The notes under the pieces are model-generated. The model had not been told where the DNA came from. It worked only from the letters and a program-made list of their open reading frames with translations, and made no database searches. Both the position numbers and the translations under genes were made by a program. Of a stretch of DNA of 64,000 bases, positions 26,970 through 35,419 are shown piece after piece. Source of the DNA: B1 sp034439755 (GTDB taxonomy: Bacteria; Bacteroidota; Bacteroidia; UKL13-3); contig JAWXAZ010000122.1 in the NCBI GenBank assembly GCA_034439755.1, positions 1 through 64,000 on the forward strand. Reading direction: 5' to 3'. Position 1 is the stretch's first letter, and each line of letters begins with the position of its first letter.

Positions 26970-28190
26970 TTAATCTATCTCAAAATAATTGAGGTCTTTG
27001 CTAAAGGAATCTTTGATATACCAGGTGGCAAAAAAGGCTAGCAAGAGGCAGGCTGAACCTACCCAAAACGCTGCGTTTACCACGCCAAAAGATTTGGATA
27101 AACTGGCAAAACTTAGGGTAATTGGCACTACGGCGCCGCGCACAAAATTGGGAACGGTATTGGTTACGGTGGAGCGAATATTGGTGCCAAATTGTTCGGA
27201 GGCAATGGTTACAAATAAGGCCCAATAGCCTGTGGCGAAGCCTATTCCGAAGCACATATATTTATAATAATCTACGCTAACTTGTTTGTTAAAAAGGTAA
27301 ATAACCATTAGCACAAAAGAGAAAAACAAGTATAGATACACTACTTTTTTGCGGCTTTTTAAATACTGACTAAGGAGTCCGCTTACAAGGTCGCCTGCCG
27401 ATAAACCTAGGTAGGCAAACATCACCGAATCGGCCACATCAATTTTACCAATGAGGCCTTGTGCTTCGGCAAATCGGTTCGATAAATTAACCATTACGCC
27501 AATGGCAAACCAAATGGGAAGGCCAATTAAAATGCAAGCGAGGTACTTTAAAAAGAGGCTCCATTTTTTAAACAAGGATAGAAAGTTGCCGCGTTTTATT
27601 TCATTGTTCTGAACCAAATTTTGATACATGCCACTTTCGTAAGCGCCTGCCCGCATAAGCAAAAGTGAAAGTCCCAATCCACCGCCCACTAAGTAAGTTG
27701 TTTGCCAGCCAAAACTTTTGCCCACTAAGCCTGCTACCACAGCGCCCAGGGCGCCAAAGGTTACAATAATCATGGTGCCATAGCCACGTTTTTCTTTGGG
27801 CATATTTTCTGCTACGAGGGTAATTCCGGCGCCAAGCTCGCCCGCCAAACCAACGCCTGCAATAAAGCGCATAAGGGCATATTGTTCTATGTTTACTACA
27901 AAGGCATTGATGATATTGGCAATGGAGTATAAAAAAATAGAGCCAAATAAAACGGAAACTCTTCCTTTTTTATCGCCCATAATTCCCCAAAGCAACCCGC
28001 CTAATAGCATGCCGGTCATTTGGAGGTTAAACAAAAATATTTCTTTTACTTTAAGCGCTTCGCCTGTAAAACCTAAGGCTTGCAGACTTTCATTTTTTAC
28101 CACATTAAAAACAATGAGGTCGTAAATATCTACAAAATAGCCTAGGGCAGCTACAATAATAAGGAGGCTAACTTTGTTTTTGGCTTGCAT
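26970..28190 (-). CDS. MFS transporter, metabolite:H+ symporter type
   Basis: A 406-residue inner-membrane transporter with 12 predicted helices. GYFVDIYDLIVFNVV in helix 1 and GDKKGRVSVLFGS (the helix 2-3 MFS loop) are family features, and GVGLAGELGAGITLVAE fits helix 4-5 of the sugar/metabolite:H+ symporter group. The substrate is unknown. It is last in a minus-strand run including the methionine sulfoxide reductase and a small lipoprotein. Confidence 0.85.
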   Translation of the reverse strand: MQAKNKVSLLIIVAALGYFVDIYDLIVFNVVKNESLQALGFTGEALKVKEIFLFNLQMTGMLLGGLLWGIMGDKKGRVSVLFGSIFLYSIANIINAFVVNIEQYALMRFIAGVGLAGELGAGITLVAENMPKEKRGYGTMIIVTFGALGAVVAGLVGKSFGWQTTYLVGGGLGLSLLLMRAGAYESGMYQNLVQNNEIKRGNFLSLFKKWSLFLKYLACILIGLPIWFAIGVMVNLSNRFAEAQGLIGKIDVADSVMFAYLGLSAGDLVSGLLSQYLKSRKKVVYLYLFFSFVLMVIYLFNKQVSVDYYKYMCFGIGFATGYWALFVTIASEQFGTNIRSTVTNTVPNFVRGAVVPITLSFASLSKSFGVVNAAFWVGSACLLLAFFATWYIKDSFSKDLNYFEID

Positions 28191-28238
28191 GCGCTTTCTT
28201 TAGTGAAAGGCAAAATAGCAAATTATTTGATAAAAAAA

Positions 28239-28715
28239 TCAGGCCTTGATAAGTTGTAGAATTTGCCCCAGGTATTTTTCGTCAATATGGTCAAAGTGAT
28301 TTAAATATTCACTGTCTACATCCAGTACCCCAATAATTTGTTGGTTCGGACCGAAAAGGGGTAAAACTATTTCTGATTTGCTTGCGGCGCTGCAGGCAAT
28401 ATGACCCGGAAAGGCTTCTACATCTGGCACCACGAGACTTCGTTTTTGTTGCCAAGCGCTGCCACAAACGCCTTTTCCAAAGGCAATTCTGGTGCATGCA
28501 AGGGTGCCTTGAAACGGACCAAGTACGAGTTCGTTGCCTTTTACCAAATAAAAGCCAACCCACCACCAGCGAAAAGTTTCTTTTAAAACCGCGCAACAGT
28601 TGGCCAGGTTGGCTATTAAATCGGCTTCAGACTCAAGGAGTCCGCGCAATTGCGGCAAGAGTTGAAGGTATATTTCTTCCTTACCCAAAGAGGCGTTTAA
28701 CTCAATGGTTTGCAA
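28239..28715 (-). CDS. Free methionine-R-sulfoxide reductase (GAF domain)
   Basis: A cytosolic GAF-fold enzyme that reduces free methionine-R-sulfoxide. All three redox cysteines are present: Cys74 (TLACTR), Cys84 (GVCGSAW) and Cys108 (HIACSAAS). Their spacing of 10 and 24 residues equals that in the E. coli enzyme. The WWVGFYLV and LDVDS blocks also fit, and the length of 158 residues matches. It starts 6 bases after the small lipoprotein gene, so both are probably cotranscribed. Confidence 0.92.
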   Translation of the reverse strand: MQTIELNASLGKEEIYLQLLPQLRGLLESEADLIANLANCCAVLKETFRWWWVGFYLVKGNELVLGPFQGTLACTRIAFGKGVCGSAWQQKRSLVVPDVEAFPGHIACSAASKSEIVLPLFGPNQQIIGVLDVDSEYLNHFDHIDEKYLGQILQLIKA

Positions 28716-28721
28716 GGTAAA

Positions 28722-28940
28722 TTATTTTGTGGCAGTGGTTGAATCTGCGGCAACTGGTGCTGTTTCTGTAGCAGGTACTGCTGTTTCTTCTGCCTTAACG
28801 TTTGCACTGTTTACAGAATAACCTGCACTTTCAGATTTGTATTTCTCGTTGTCGTTAAGGGTTTTTTGAGCTTCCTCGGTTCCGTAATGACAAGCACTTA
28901 AGGTAGCTGCAAAAGCAAAGGCAAATAAAATCTTCTTCAT
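28722..28940 (-). CDS. Small lipoprotein, unknown function
   Basis: A 72-residue protein with a lipoprotein leader (MKKILFAFAFAATLSAC, lipobox LSAC). The mature part is hydrophilic, with an Ala/Thr/Glu-rich tail and no recognisable domain. It lies just upstream of the reductase gene. Confidence 0.6.
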   Translation of the reverse strand: MKKILFAFAFAATLSACHYGTEEAQKTLNDNEKYKSESAGYSVNSANVKAEETAVPATETAPVAADSTTATK

Positions 28941-29006
28941 TTGTTTGATATTTTAATCTTTTTATTTTTTGTAAATAACGCTGCGAATATAAAAATTTGT
29001 TACACT

Positions 29007-29942
29007 TTATTTAAGTTCAAATTCTGAGTTTCCAATTTTAAAGCCTTCACAATACAATTCTGCCTTGTAATTTCCTTTTACAAACTCACTTCCTTTGTCC
29101 CAATAAATGCTTACTTGCTGACCTTCTTGGTTAAAATCGATGGATTTCTTTGTGCTGTATAAAGACTCTTCGTTTTGAAACTGGAAAGTACCAGAACCTG
29201 CTGCCTGGTTGTAAACAGTTGCGCCATCTGGGCCGGTTACTTTAAGGTAAACGTCTTTTTTGCCCATTTCGGTCACATAATTTTCATTGATAGCGAAGGT
29301 AATTTTTAATTGATCGATTTGAGAAACGCGGATGGTTTCTTTTTCTTTTCCATTCGAACGCAATTTAATACCGGTGATAAATAAGTTTTCGGTGCTTAAC
29401 TTAGCGCCGATGGCCACTTTATTGCTAAGGCGAGAAATATCCATATTGAGGTTTTCGTTCTTGCGCTTCTGCTTATCGATATCGGTTTTGAGGGTTTTAT
29501 TCTCGGAGTTAAGCGCAACAATTACGGTGTTAAGTGAGTCTATCTGACCAATGTATTTGCGTTTATAATAGCGCAATAAATCTAACTCGTCGTTGGCTTT
29601 TTCTAATTCATCTTTGGTGAGTTTACCCTTGCGTAAAATAAACTCTATGCGATCTGCAAAAAGCTGCAATGAGTCGTTTTTCTCACGCAAAAACTGGTCT
29701 AATACAGAATTTTTTCCTTTATAATCTGTTAATTCTAAATCGGTTTCTTTGAGCAAAATTTCTAAATCGGCGCGGGTAGAATCCGATTGGAACAATTCAA
29801 CCTCTTTTACGGCTAGTTTTTTATCGGTTTTAAAGTAATTAAAGGTAAAGAATGCCAGTAACATTAGGAGTAGAATATTGATAACGGTCTGAGAAATGAT
29901 GATAACTCTATACCGTTTTAACTTTTTTTCTTCATTTTGCAT
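29007..29942 (-). CDS. Membrane-anchored coiled-coil protein
   Basis: The protein has a short cytoplasmic N-terminus (MQNEEKKLKRYR), one transmembrane helix (about 15-38), a long coiled coil (about 45-180, rich in Leu/Glu/Lys heptads) and a C-terminal beta-rich domain (about 190-311). I do not recognise a named family. I chose the ATG at 29942 because an upstream ATG at 29957 precedes the promoter-like TATTTTTG at 29954-29947. The C-terminal part lies in the periplasm if the N-terminus is inside. Confidence 0.65.
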   Translation of the reverse strand: MQNEEKKLKRYRVIIISQTVINILLLMLLAFFTFNYFKTDKKLAVKEVELFQSDSTRADLEILLKETDLELTDYKGKNSVLDQFLREKNDSLQLFADRIEFILRKGKLTKDELEKANDELDLLRYYKRKYIGQIDSLNTVIVALNSENKTLKTDIDKQKRKNENLNMDISRLSNKVAIGAKLSTENLFITGIKLRSNGKEKETIRVSQIDQLKITFAINENYVTEMGKKDVYLKVTGPDGATVYNQAAGSGTFQFQNEESLYSTKKSIDFNQEGQQVSIYWDKGSEFVKGNYKAELYCEGFKIGNSEFELK

Positions 29943-29946
29943 GCTA

Positions 29947-29954
29947 CAAAAATA
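29947..29954 (-). promoter_or_regulatory. Bacteroidota -7 box (TATTTTTG), possibly leaderless
   Basis: On the minus strand TATTTTTG matches TAnnTTTG and ends 4 bases before the ATG at 29942, suggesting a leaderless or nearly leaderless message and supporting that start. Confidence 0.45.
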
Positions 29955-30053
29955 CACTTAGATTCCAATTCCCCGCCCTACTTTTTCCACTATATTGATA
30001 TTAACAAACTATTTTCTGCCCGATTCACTATAATTGCGTAAAATATTACCACC

Positions 30054-30596
30054 GTGAAAATCACTACCACGCCCATCGAAGGAATTTTAATAATTGAACC
30101 TCAAATATTTAAGGATAGTAGAGGTTATTTTTTCGAAAGTTACAACCAAGACAAGATGCAGGAAGCGGGCATAAATCTTCAATTTGTGCAAGACAACCAG
30201 TCTCTATCTCAAAAAGGGGCAGTGCGCGGTTTGCATTTTCAAGCGCCACCGTTTGAACAAGGGAAATTGGTGCGTGTGGCCAAAGGAGCGGTGAATGATG
30301 TGGTGGTAGATATTCGAAAAAACTCCCCTACTTATGGCCAAAATTTCACCATAGAACTCAGCGCCGAAAATCAAATGATGTTTTGGATTCCGCCGGGTTT
30401 TGCTCATGGTTTTGAAACCCTTGAAGACGATACCCTTTTTTTATACAAGTGCACCAATATGTATAGCAAGGTTTCGGAAGGGGGTTTGTTTTGGAACGAT
30501 CCAAATCTTGGAATACAATGGAAAACCATGGAGCCCATTGTGTCTGATAAGGACCAAATTTTGCCATTATTTAAAGACTTTACAAGCCCCTTTTAA
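30054..30596 (+). CDS. rfbC: dTDP-4-dehydrorhamnose 3,5-epimerase
   Basis: RfbC (RmlC) epimerises dTDP-4-keto-6-deoxyglucose on the way to dTDP-L-rhamnose for surface polysaccharides. The cupin-type protein of 180 residues shows FKDSRGYFFESYN, QDNQSLSQKGAVRGLHFQ with the catalytic His, VVDIRKNSPTYG and WIPPGFAHGFE. The start is GTG at 30054; no ATG exists in a suitable place. The other rhamnose genes are not in the window. The tryptophan dioxygenase gene starts 2 bases after its stop, pointing to cotranscription. Confidence 0.93.
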   Translation: MKITTTPIEGILIIEPQIFKDSRGYFFESYNQDKMQEAGINLQFVQDNQSLSQKGAVRGLHFQAPPFEQGKLVRVAKGAVNDVVVDIRKNSPTYGQNFTIELSAENQMMFWIPPGFAHGFETLEDDTLFLYKCTNMYSKVSEGGLFWNDPNLGIQWKTMEPIVSDKDQILPLFKDFTSPF

Positions 30597-30598
30597 GT

Positions 30599-31549
30599 AT
30601 GATTGAAAAGCAAATAGACAACAATGTTCTCGGCTTAATTAATCAGTTGAAGGAGAAATACGAAGCCAATGGTCAAGATTTTAAAGCTTACCTCGAAGGA
30701 CTAGTGTACCAAGAATATACCAGCTATTGGGATTATGTTCAGATAGATACCTTATTGAGTTTACAGAAGCCAAAAACAAATATTCCGGATGAAGAAATCT
30801 TCATCATGTATCACCAAATTACGGAGCTTTATTTTAAGTTGTCGTTGCATGAGTTAAAGCAATTGTCTGATCGCAAAGGAAATTTAGATGCGGTATTTTT
30901 TACCCAACGTTTAAAGCGAATCAATGCCTATTTTAAGAACCTCACGCATTCTTTCGACATTATGGTGGAAGGCATGGAGAAGGAACAATTTCTTAAATTT
31001 AGGATGAGTCTTTTGCCTGCCAGCGGCTTTCAATCGGCTCAATACAGGAAAATAGAACTTTGCTGCACCAACTTATTGAGCTTGGTAGACAAAGAGCACC
31101 GAGGCCAATATTCTAATGAGAGCAAACTAGAAGACATGTTTCAATACATTTATTGGAAACATGGCGCAACAGAATCGGGCACAGGCAAAAAAACGCTTAC
31201 CCTTACCCAATTTGAACAAAAATACACAGGCGAACTACTGCGATTGGCGCATGAGTACCAAGATAAAAACATGGCAACGCTTTACGATTCTTTGCCTGTT
31301 GCTCACAAAGCAAACCCGCAATTAATAGCCGAGCTAAGGCAATTGGATCAGAACGTAAATGTAAATTGGCCTTTGGTACACTATAAATCTGCCGTTAAAT
31401 ATTTAGCCAAACAACCCAGCGATGTTGCCGCTACAGGGGGCACAAATTGGCAGAAATACTTGCCTCCGCGCTTTCAGGTAAGGGTGTTTTTTCCGCAATT
31501 GTGGAGTGAACAAGAAATAATAGATTGGGGTCGCACTGCGTTTGAATAA
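30599..31549 (+). CDS. Tryptophan 2,3-dioxygenase family protein
   Basis: A heme enzyme family that opens the indole ring of tryptophan to N-formylkynurenine. The 316-residue protein contains YTSYWDYVQIDTLLSLQ, FIMYHQITELYFKLSLHEL with the distal-site His-Gln, SLLPASGFQSAQYRKIE and RVFFPQLW at the end. The proximal heme His cannot be fixed by eye. Bacterial TDOs are usually shorter (about 280 residues), so this is a longer variant. No other kynurenine-pathway gene is nearby. Confidence 0.85.
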   Translation: MIEKQIDNNVLGLINQLKEKYEANGQDFKAYLEGLVYQEYTSYWDYVQIDTLLSLQKPKTNIPDEEIFIMYHQITELYFKLSLHELKQLSDRKGNLDAVFFTQRLKRINAYFKNLTHSFDIMVEGMEKEQFLKFRMSLLPASGFQSAQYRKIELCCTNLLSLVDKEHRGQYSNESKLEDMFQYIYWKHGATESGTGKKTLTLTQFEQKYTGELLRLAHEYQDKNMATLYDSLPVAHKANPQLIAELRQLDQNVNVNWPLVHYKSAVKYLAKQPSDVAATGGTNWQKYLPPRFQVRVFFPQLWSEQEIIDWGRTAFE

Positions 31550-31551
31550 AC

Positions 31552-31965
31552 ATGAGAATTATATTTACCATTTTGTTTCTTTTTATTGCCAGCTTTAGCT
31601 TTGGGCAAGTTGTTGAGAAAACCATTTCGGTTGGAGAAAAAATTTATATTTTACCTTGTAAAAAAGGTGCAAAAGAGTTTGTTGCCATGGATGTTTATGC
31701 CCGAACCAAACCCTTTGATAAAAGCAAGATAGACACCTTAACAGGCGAAGGTTTGTTACAAGAGTTTTTTAACGATAAAAGTATTGATGCCAAGCGCTTG
31801 CCATGCAGCATGGGTGGCTATTACTACCGCATTGCAGCCTACCACGAATTTGAGGATAAAGGCACAGTTAAACGCGTTTTATTGTGTTATACAAGCTATC
31901 CATTAACCCTTATTTGGATAGAATTAGACAAGGCAAATGAGTTAGGCGAAATTTCATTTAATTAG
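31552..31965 (+). CDS. Secreted protein of unknown function (137 aa)
   Basis: A signal peptide (MRIIFTILFLFIASFSFGQ) is followed by about 118 residues with three Cys (LPCKKG, RLPCSMGG, VLLCYTSY) and no domain I recognise. It begins 2 bases after the dioxygenase stop codon and ends 11 bases before rnhA, so it belongs to the same transcription unit. Confidence 0.6.
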   Translation: MRIIFTILFLFIASFSFGQVVEKTISVGEKIYILPCKKGAKEFVAMDVYARTKPFDKSKIDTLTGEGLLQEFFNDKSIDAKRLPCSMGGYYYRIAAYHEFEDKGTVKRVLLCYTSYPLTLIWIELDKANELGEISFN

Positions 31966-31976
31966 CGGATTAGCAG

Positions 31977-32459
31977 GTGAAGGTAAATGTTTATACAGAT
32001 GGCTCTGCTAGAGGAAATCCGGGCAGGGGCGGCTATGGGGTGGTGATGATAAGTGGGCAGCACCGCAAAGAAATGAGTGCAGGGTTTAGGCATACTACCA
32101 ATAACCGCATGGAGTTATTGGCTGTAATTGTGGCCATTGAATCCATGAAATTACCTAACCTTCATATTACGGTTTACACCGATAGCAAATATGTGTGCGA
32201 AGCGGTTGAAAAAAAATGGGTTTTTGCTTGGGCTCAAAAAGGCTTTATAGGCAAAAAAAATCCCGATTTATGGCGCAGGTTATTGGCCTTATATCCTAAA
32301 CACCAAATTCAATTTAAGTGGATAAAAGGCCATGCCGGACATGCCTTGAACGAGCGTTGCGATCAATTGGCAACCGAGGCAGCAGATGGAGGCAATTTGC
32401 AGGTGGATACTTGGTATGAAAACGAAAATAAAGAAAAGGGCTTGGGTTTTCCTGCGTAA
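31977..32459 (+). CDS. rnhA: Ribonuclease HI
   Basis: RNase HI degrades the RNA strand of RNA-DNA hybrids. The 160-residue protein keeps the full acidic active site: Asp8 (YTDGSARGNPG), Glu46 (NNRMELLAV), Asp69 (VYTDSKYV) and Asp129 (NERCDQLA). The start codon is GTG at 31977; translation from it gives the typical MKVNVYTDGS beginning. Confidence 0.95.
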   Translation: MKVNVYTDGSARGNPGRGGYGVVMISGQHRKEMSAGFRHTTNNRMELLAVIVAIESMKLPNLHITVYTDSKYVCEAVEKKWVFAWAQKGFIGKKNPDLWRRLLALYPKHQIQFKWIKGHAGHALNERCDQLATEAADGGNLQVDTWYENENKEKGLGFPA

Positions 32460-32536
32460 GTGGGGATTGGTGCCAGCATTGAGGTTGTGGCAATTTGACT
32501 CTAATTTGTGTCATTTTTTTCTTTGCGAAAATTTGT

Positions 32537-32544
32537 TATCTTTG
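32537..32544 (+). promoter_or_regulatory. Bacteroidota -7 box (TATCTTTG)
   Basis: TATCTTTG fits TAnnTTTG and lies 23 bases before the ATG at 32568. It supports that start over an upstream in-frame codon at 32508, which would lie ahead of the promoter. Confidence 0.5.
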
Positions 32545-32567
32545 TTATATATAAAACACCACGTACC

Positions 32568-33407
32568 ATGTTGAAAATACTGGTTCCTACCGACTATTCG
32601 CCCGAGGCAAAAAACGCTTGTTTATATGCCTATCATTTTGCTCTGTTTACCAATAGCACTTTGGTCTTGTACCATGCCATTCCAGCAGTTATGGCGGTTA
32701 CCGACATTCCCTACGAGAATTATTATTTAGACGAAGTAGAGGAAAAAGATTTGTTGCTGAGTGCATTTCAACAGCTCCTTGTAGAAAACGATTTGCACCC
32801 AAACGCCATACAAATAGAAGCCCATGTTGATTTGCAAAACGTAATTTCTTATGGCATCAAAAATGCATGTGAAATACACCAATGCGACCTTATTATTTTG
32901 GGTACTCATGGTGCCAGCGGTTTTAGAAAAATATTCTTAGGAAGCAATACGGCTCAATTGATTTCGGAAGCCAAAACCCCTGTCATTGCTGTACCTAAAG
33001 CATATCGGTTCGAACCGATTTATCATTTAATCTATGCTTCTGATTTAGAAAATCTGGAGGAAGAGTTGGGTATTTTGGTGCCTTTTGCAGAGGTCTTTCA
33101 TGCAGCACTTGAAATATTTTATTTTGATTATGCTGGTCCAGAAAGTGAGCAGCTAATTTTAGATGCAGAGCAGTTCATTTTTGAACACATGTATAAAAAT
33201 ATTAAGCTCAATATTAAAAAGGGAAGCATCCATTTGTCCATTGCAGAAAACTTAAAAAGGCAAATCAATACCAACAATACGCAAATGCTGGTTATGGTGC
33301 GTGCAGAACACAGCTGGATTCAAAAATTGATGCTAAGTAGCAACTCCCAAAAAATGGTTTTAGACCCAGGACTTCCAATTTTGGTCTTACATAAAACTGC
33401 CAATTAA
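32568..33407 (+). CDS. Universal stress protein with two UspA domains
   Basis: A two-domain UspA protein of 279 residues starting MLKILVPTDYSPEAKN. The first domain has the nucleotide-binding signature GTHGASGFRKIFLGSNTAQ (G-2x-G-9x-G-[S/N]); the second (about 145-279) is degenerate. It is a paralogue of the protein at 17525 with the same domain order but low similarity. Upstream in-frame sequence to 32508 is ignored because it precedes the promoter. A terminator hairpin follows. Confidence 0.88.
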   Translation: MLKILVPTDYSPEAKNACLYAYHFALFTNSTLVLYHAIPAVMAVTDIPYENYYLDEVEEKDLLLSAFQQLLVENDLHPNAIQIEAHVDLQNVISYGIKNACEIHQCDLIILGTHGASGFRKIFLGSNTAQLISEAKTPVIAVPKAYRFEPIYHLIYASDLENLEEELGILVPFAEVFHAALEIFYFDYAGPESEQLILDAEQFIFEHMYKNIKLNIKKGSIHLSIAENLKRQINTNNTQMLVMVRAEHSWIQKLMLSSNSQKMVLDPGLPILVLHKTAN

Positions 33408-33431
33408 TTATATTCGCCGGCACTCATAAAT

Positions 33432-33453
33432 CAGCCTATTAGGCTGTTTTCTT
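33432..33453 (+). terminator. Terminator after the UspA gene
   Basis: CAGCCT-ATT-AGGCTG forms a 6-bp stem followed by TTTTCTT, placed 25 bases after the stop codon. Confidence 0.7.
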
Positions 33454-33480
33454 AACAATAATTACGCTCGGCATTGCCAA

Positions 33481-34347
33481 TTAAACTGCTTTCTGCAAAA
33501 ATTGAAGGATGCGCGCATTTACCTTATCGGCCGATTCTATTTGAACAAAATGTCCGCTATGGGGAATCAATTCAAGTTCGCAATTTGGGATTAATGCCGC
33601 GGCTTTTTTAGCCAATTTCTCTGTGGTTTCTGATACGTGCATAAGCTTGTTTGGTATAAAAGCATCGTGCTTGCCAAAAATAATTAAGCTAGGTTGCATC
33701 AGCTCTTTGAGGAAAGGAACCACTTGCTCATCTAACATGGCTTCAATGTTTTTTTGCACCATTTTTCGCCAATACTTTCCACTTTCGCCACTCATTAATT
33801 TATGCAAATCGCTAATGATGTGCTTGGCATCTTTTTTTTGTTCGTTGTAATAACTGTTCTGAATGGCTGCCTCTAAACTCATGGCATCGCCATACATTAA
33901 TGCACCCAAACTCAACATACTTTTCATAATGGTTTTTTCAAAATCAGAATAAAACTCCAAGCCACTTGCACCCAATAACACCAAGCGATCAACCAATTGC
34001 GGATAGCGCAAGGCTATTAACAAAGAAACGTGTCCGCCCATGCTATGTCCCACCAAAACCACCTTGCTTAAATTCATTTCTTGAATAAAACGTGCCACAC
34101 TTTCGGCATAAAAAATTAAGGTAAAAGGATAATCGCCACGCGACGATAAACCATTGCCGGGCAGGTCTATGGCCACACAGCGTGCATGGTCTTTTAAGAA
34201 ATCTATATTGTGTTTAAAAACCGGAATATAATTGGCAAGTCCATGAATAAACAGCAGGGTATATTGGCCACTGCCTTCATCGCAATAGGCAATTTCTATA
34301 TTTGAACCTATATTGCACTGCTTTACTGGGTAAGGATATTTGATCAT
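33481..34347 (-). CDS. Alpha/beta-fold hydrolase
   Basis: A 288-residue hydrolase with the complete triad: nucleophile Ser in VGHSMGGH (about residue 110), Asp in FGKHDAFIP and His in PHSGHFVQIE. LFIHGLANY supplies the oxyanion-hole HG motif. There is no signal peptide, so it is cytoplasmic. The substrate is unknown; esterases, lipases and C-C bond hydrolases share this pattern. It diverges from the glycosyltransferase gene with about 26 bases between starts. Confidence 0.88.
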   Translation of the reverse strand: MIKYPYPVKQCNIGSNIEIAYCDEGSGQYTLLFIHGLANYIPVFKHNIDFLKDHARCVAIDLPGNGLSSRGDYPFTLIFYAESVARFIQEMNLSKVVLVGHSMGGHVSLLIALRYPQLVDRLVLLGASGLEFYSDFEKTIMKSMLSLGALMYGDAMSLEAAIQNSYYNEQKKDAKHIISDLHKLMSGESGKYWRKMVQKNIEAMLDEQVVPFLKELMQPSLIIFGKHDAFIPNKLMHVSETTEKLAKKAAALIPNCELELIPHSGHFVQIESADKVNARILQFLQKAV

Positions 34348-34373
34348 TTGTAGGGCGAGTATAAAGCTTATAT

Positions 34374-35342
34374 TTGAAGAAAAATCTGACTTTGCAAAAA
34401 AAGATTCTCATTCTACGTTTTAGTTCTATTGGCGACATTGTATTAACCACGCCTGTAGTGCGTTGTCTTAAACAGCAATTGGGAAATATTGAATTGCATT
34501 ACTTAAGCAAAGCGGCCTTTGCTCCTATTTTAGCCAGCAATCCATATATTGATAAAATTATAGTATTAGATAAACATCCCATTCAAATGGGACTTTTTCT
34601 AAGGCAAGAAAAGTATGATTTGGTGATAGACTTGCACCACAATTTGCGCACGGCTATGATAAAGGCAGCATTAGGCGTGGAGGCGCATTCTTTTCCTAAG
34701 CTAAACATAGAAAAGTTTTTGATGGTTAACTTTAAAATTAACCAGCTACCACCCCTTCATATTGTGGATAGATACCTATCTACCACCAAGCATTTGGGCG
34801 TGGTGAATGATGCTATGGGATTAGATTATTTTATCCCAAAGGAAGATGAGTTGGAGAATTTGTTTGGGTTCAAACCGAAAGAAAAAGAATACTATACTTG
34901 GGCAATTGGTGCGCAACATTTTACCAAGCGTTTGCCCAATGATAGGATTATTGAAAAGGCCAAAAAATTATCGCATCCTGTGGTGTTGTTAGGAGGCAAA
35001 GAAGATGTTGTTAATGCGGCAGAAATTGAGGCAGCTTTGGGCCAAAATTGCGTAAATTTCTGCGGTAAAATTAGCCTGAACCAATCGGCTTGGTTGGTAA
35101 AAAATAGCTTGCATTTATTCACCAACGATACGGGTTTGATGCACATTGCGGCCGCTTTAAAAGTGCCTACAACTTCCTTTTGGGGCAATACCTTGCCGGC
35201 CTTTGGCATGACACCCTATTATGGCAAGCATAACATTGCGCATGATATCGTTGAAAACAACAATTTACCTTGTCGCCCATGCAGCAAAATTGGCTATCAA
35301 AAATGTCCGAAAGGTCACTTTAATTGTATGAATAATCTTTAG
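34374..35342 (+). CDS. Glycosyltransferase family 9 (heptosyltransferase-like)
   Basis: A 322-residue GT9 protein, the family that transfers heptose from ADP-heptose during LPS core synthesis. It has ILRFSSIGDIVLTTPVVRCLK at the N-terminus, DLVIDLHHNLRT and the donor-site stretch FTNDTGLMHIAAALKVPT. No ATG precedes the conserved N-terminus, so TTG at 34374 (or TTG at 34392) must be the start. The sugar actually transferred is not determinable. Confidence 0.88.
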   Translation: MKKNLTLQKKILILRFSSIGDIVLTTPVVRCLKQQLGNIELHYLSKAAFAPILASNPYIDKIIVLDKHPIQMGLFLRQEKYDLVIDLHHNLRTAMIKAALGVEAHSFPKLNIEKFLMVNFKINQLPPLHIVDRYLSTTKHLGVVNDAMGLDYFIPKEDELENLFGFKPKEKEYYTWAIGAQHFTKRLPNDRIIEKAKKLSHPVVLLGGKEDVVNAAEIEAALGQNCVNFCGKISLNQSAWLVKNSLHLFTNDTGLMHIAAALKVPTTSFWGNTLPAFGMTPYYGKHNIAHDIVENNNLPCRPCSKIGYQKCPKGHFNCMNNL

Positions 35343-35419
35343 AAGAAAAAGGTTTTAAGCAGGTGCATTTATCTAATGACATGCTTTAACACAACTTAAT
35401 ACGCATCTATAAAAAATCC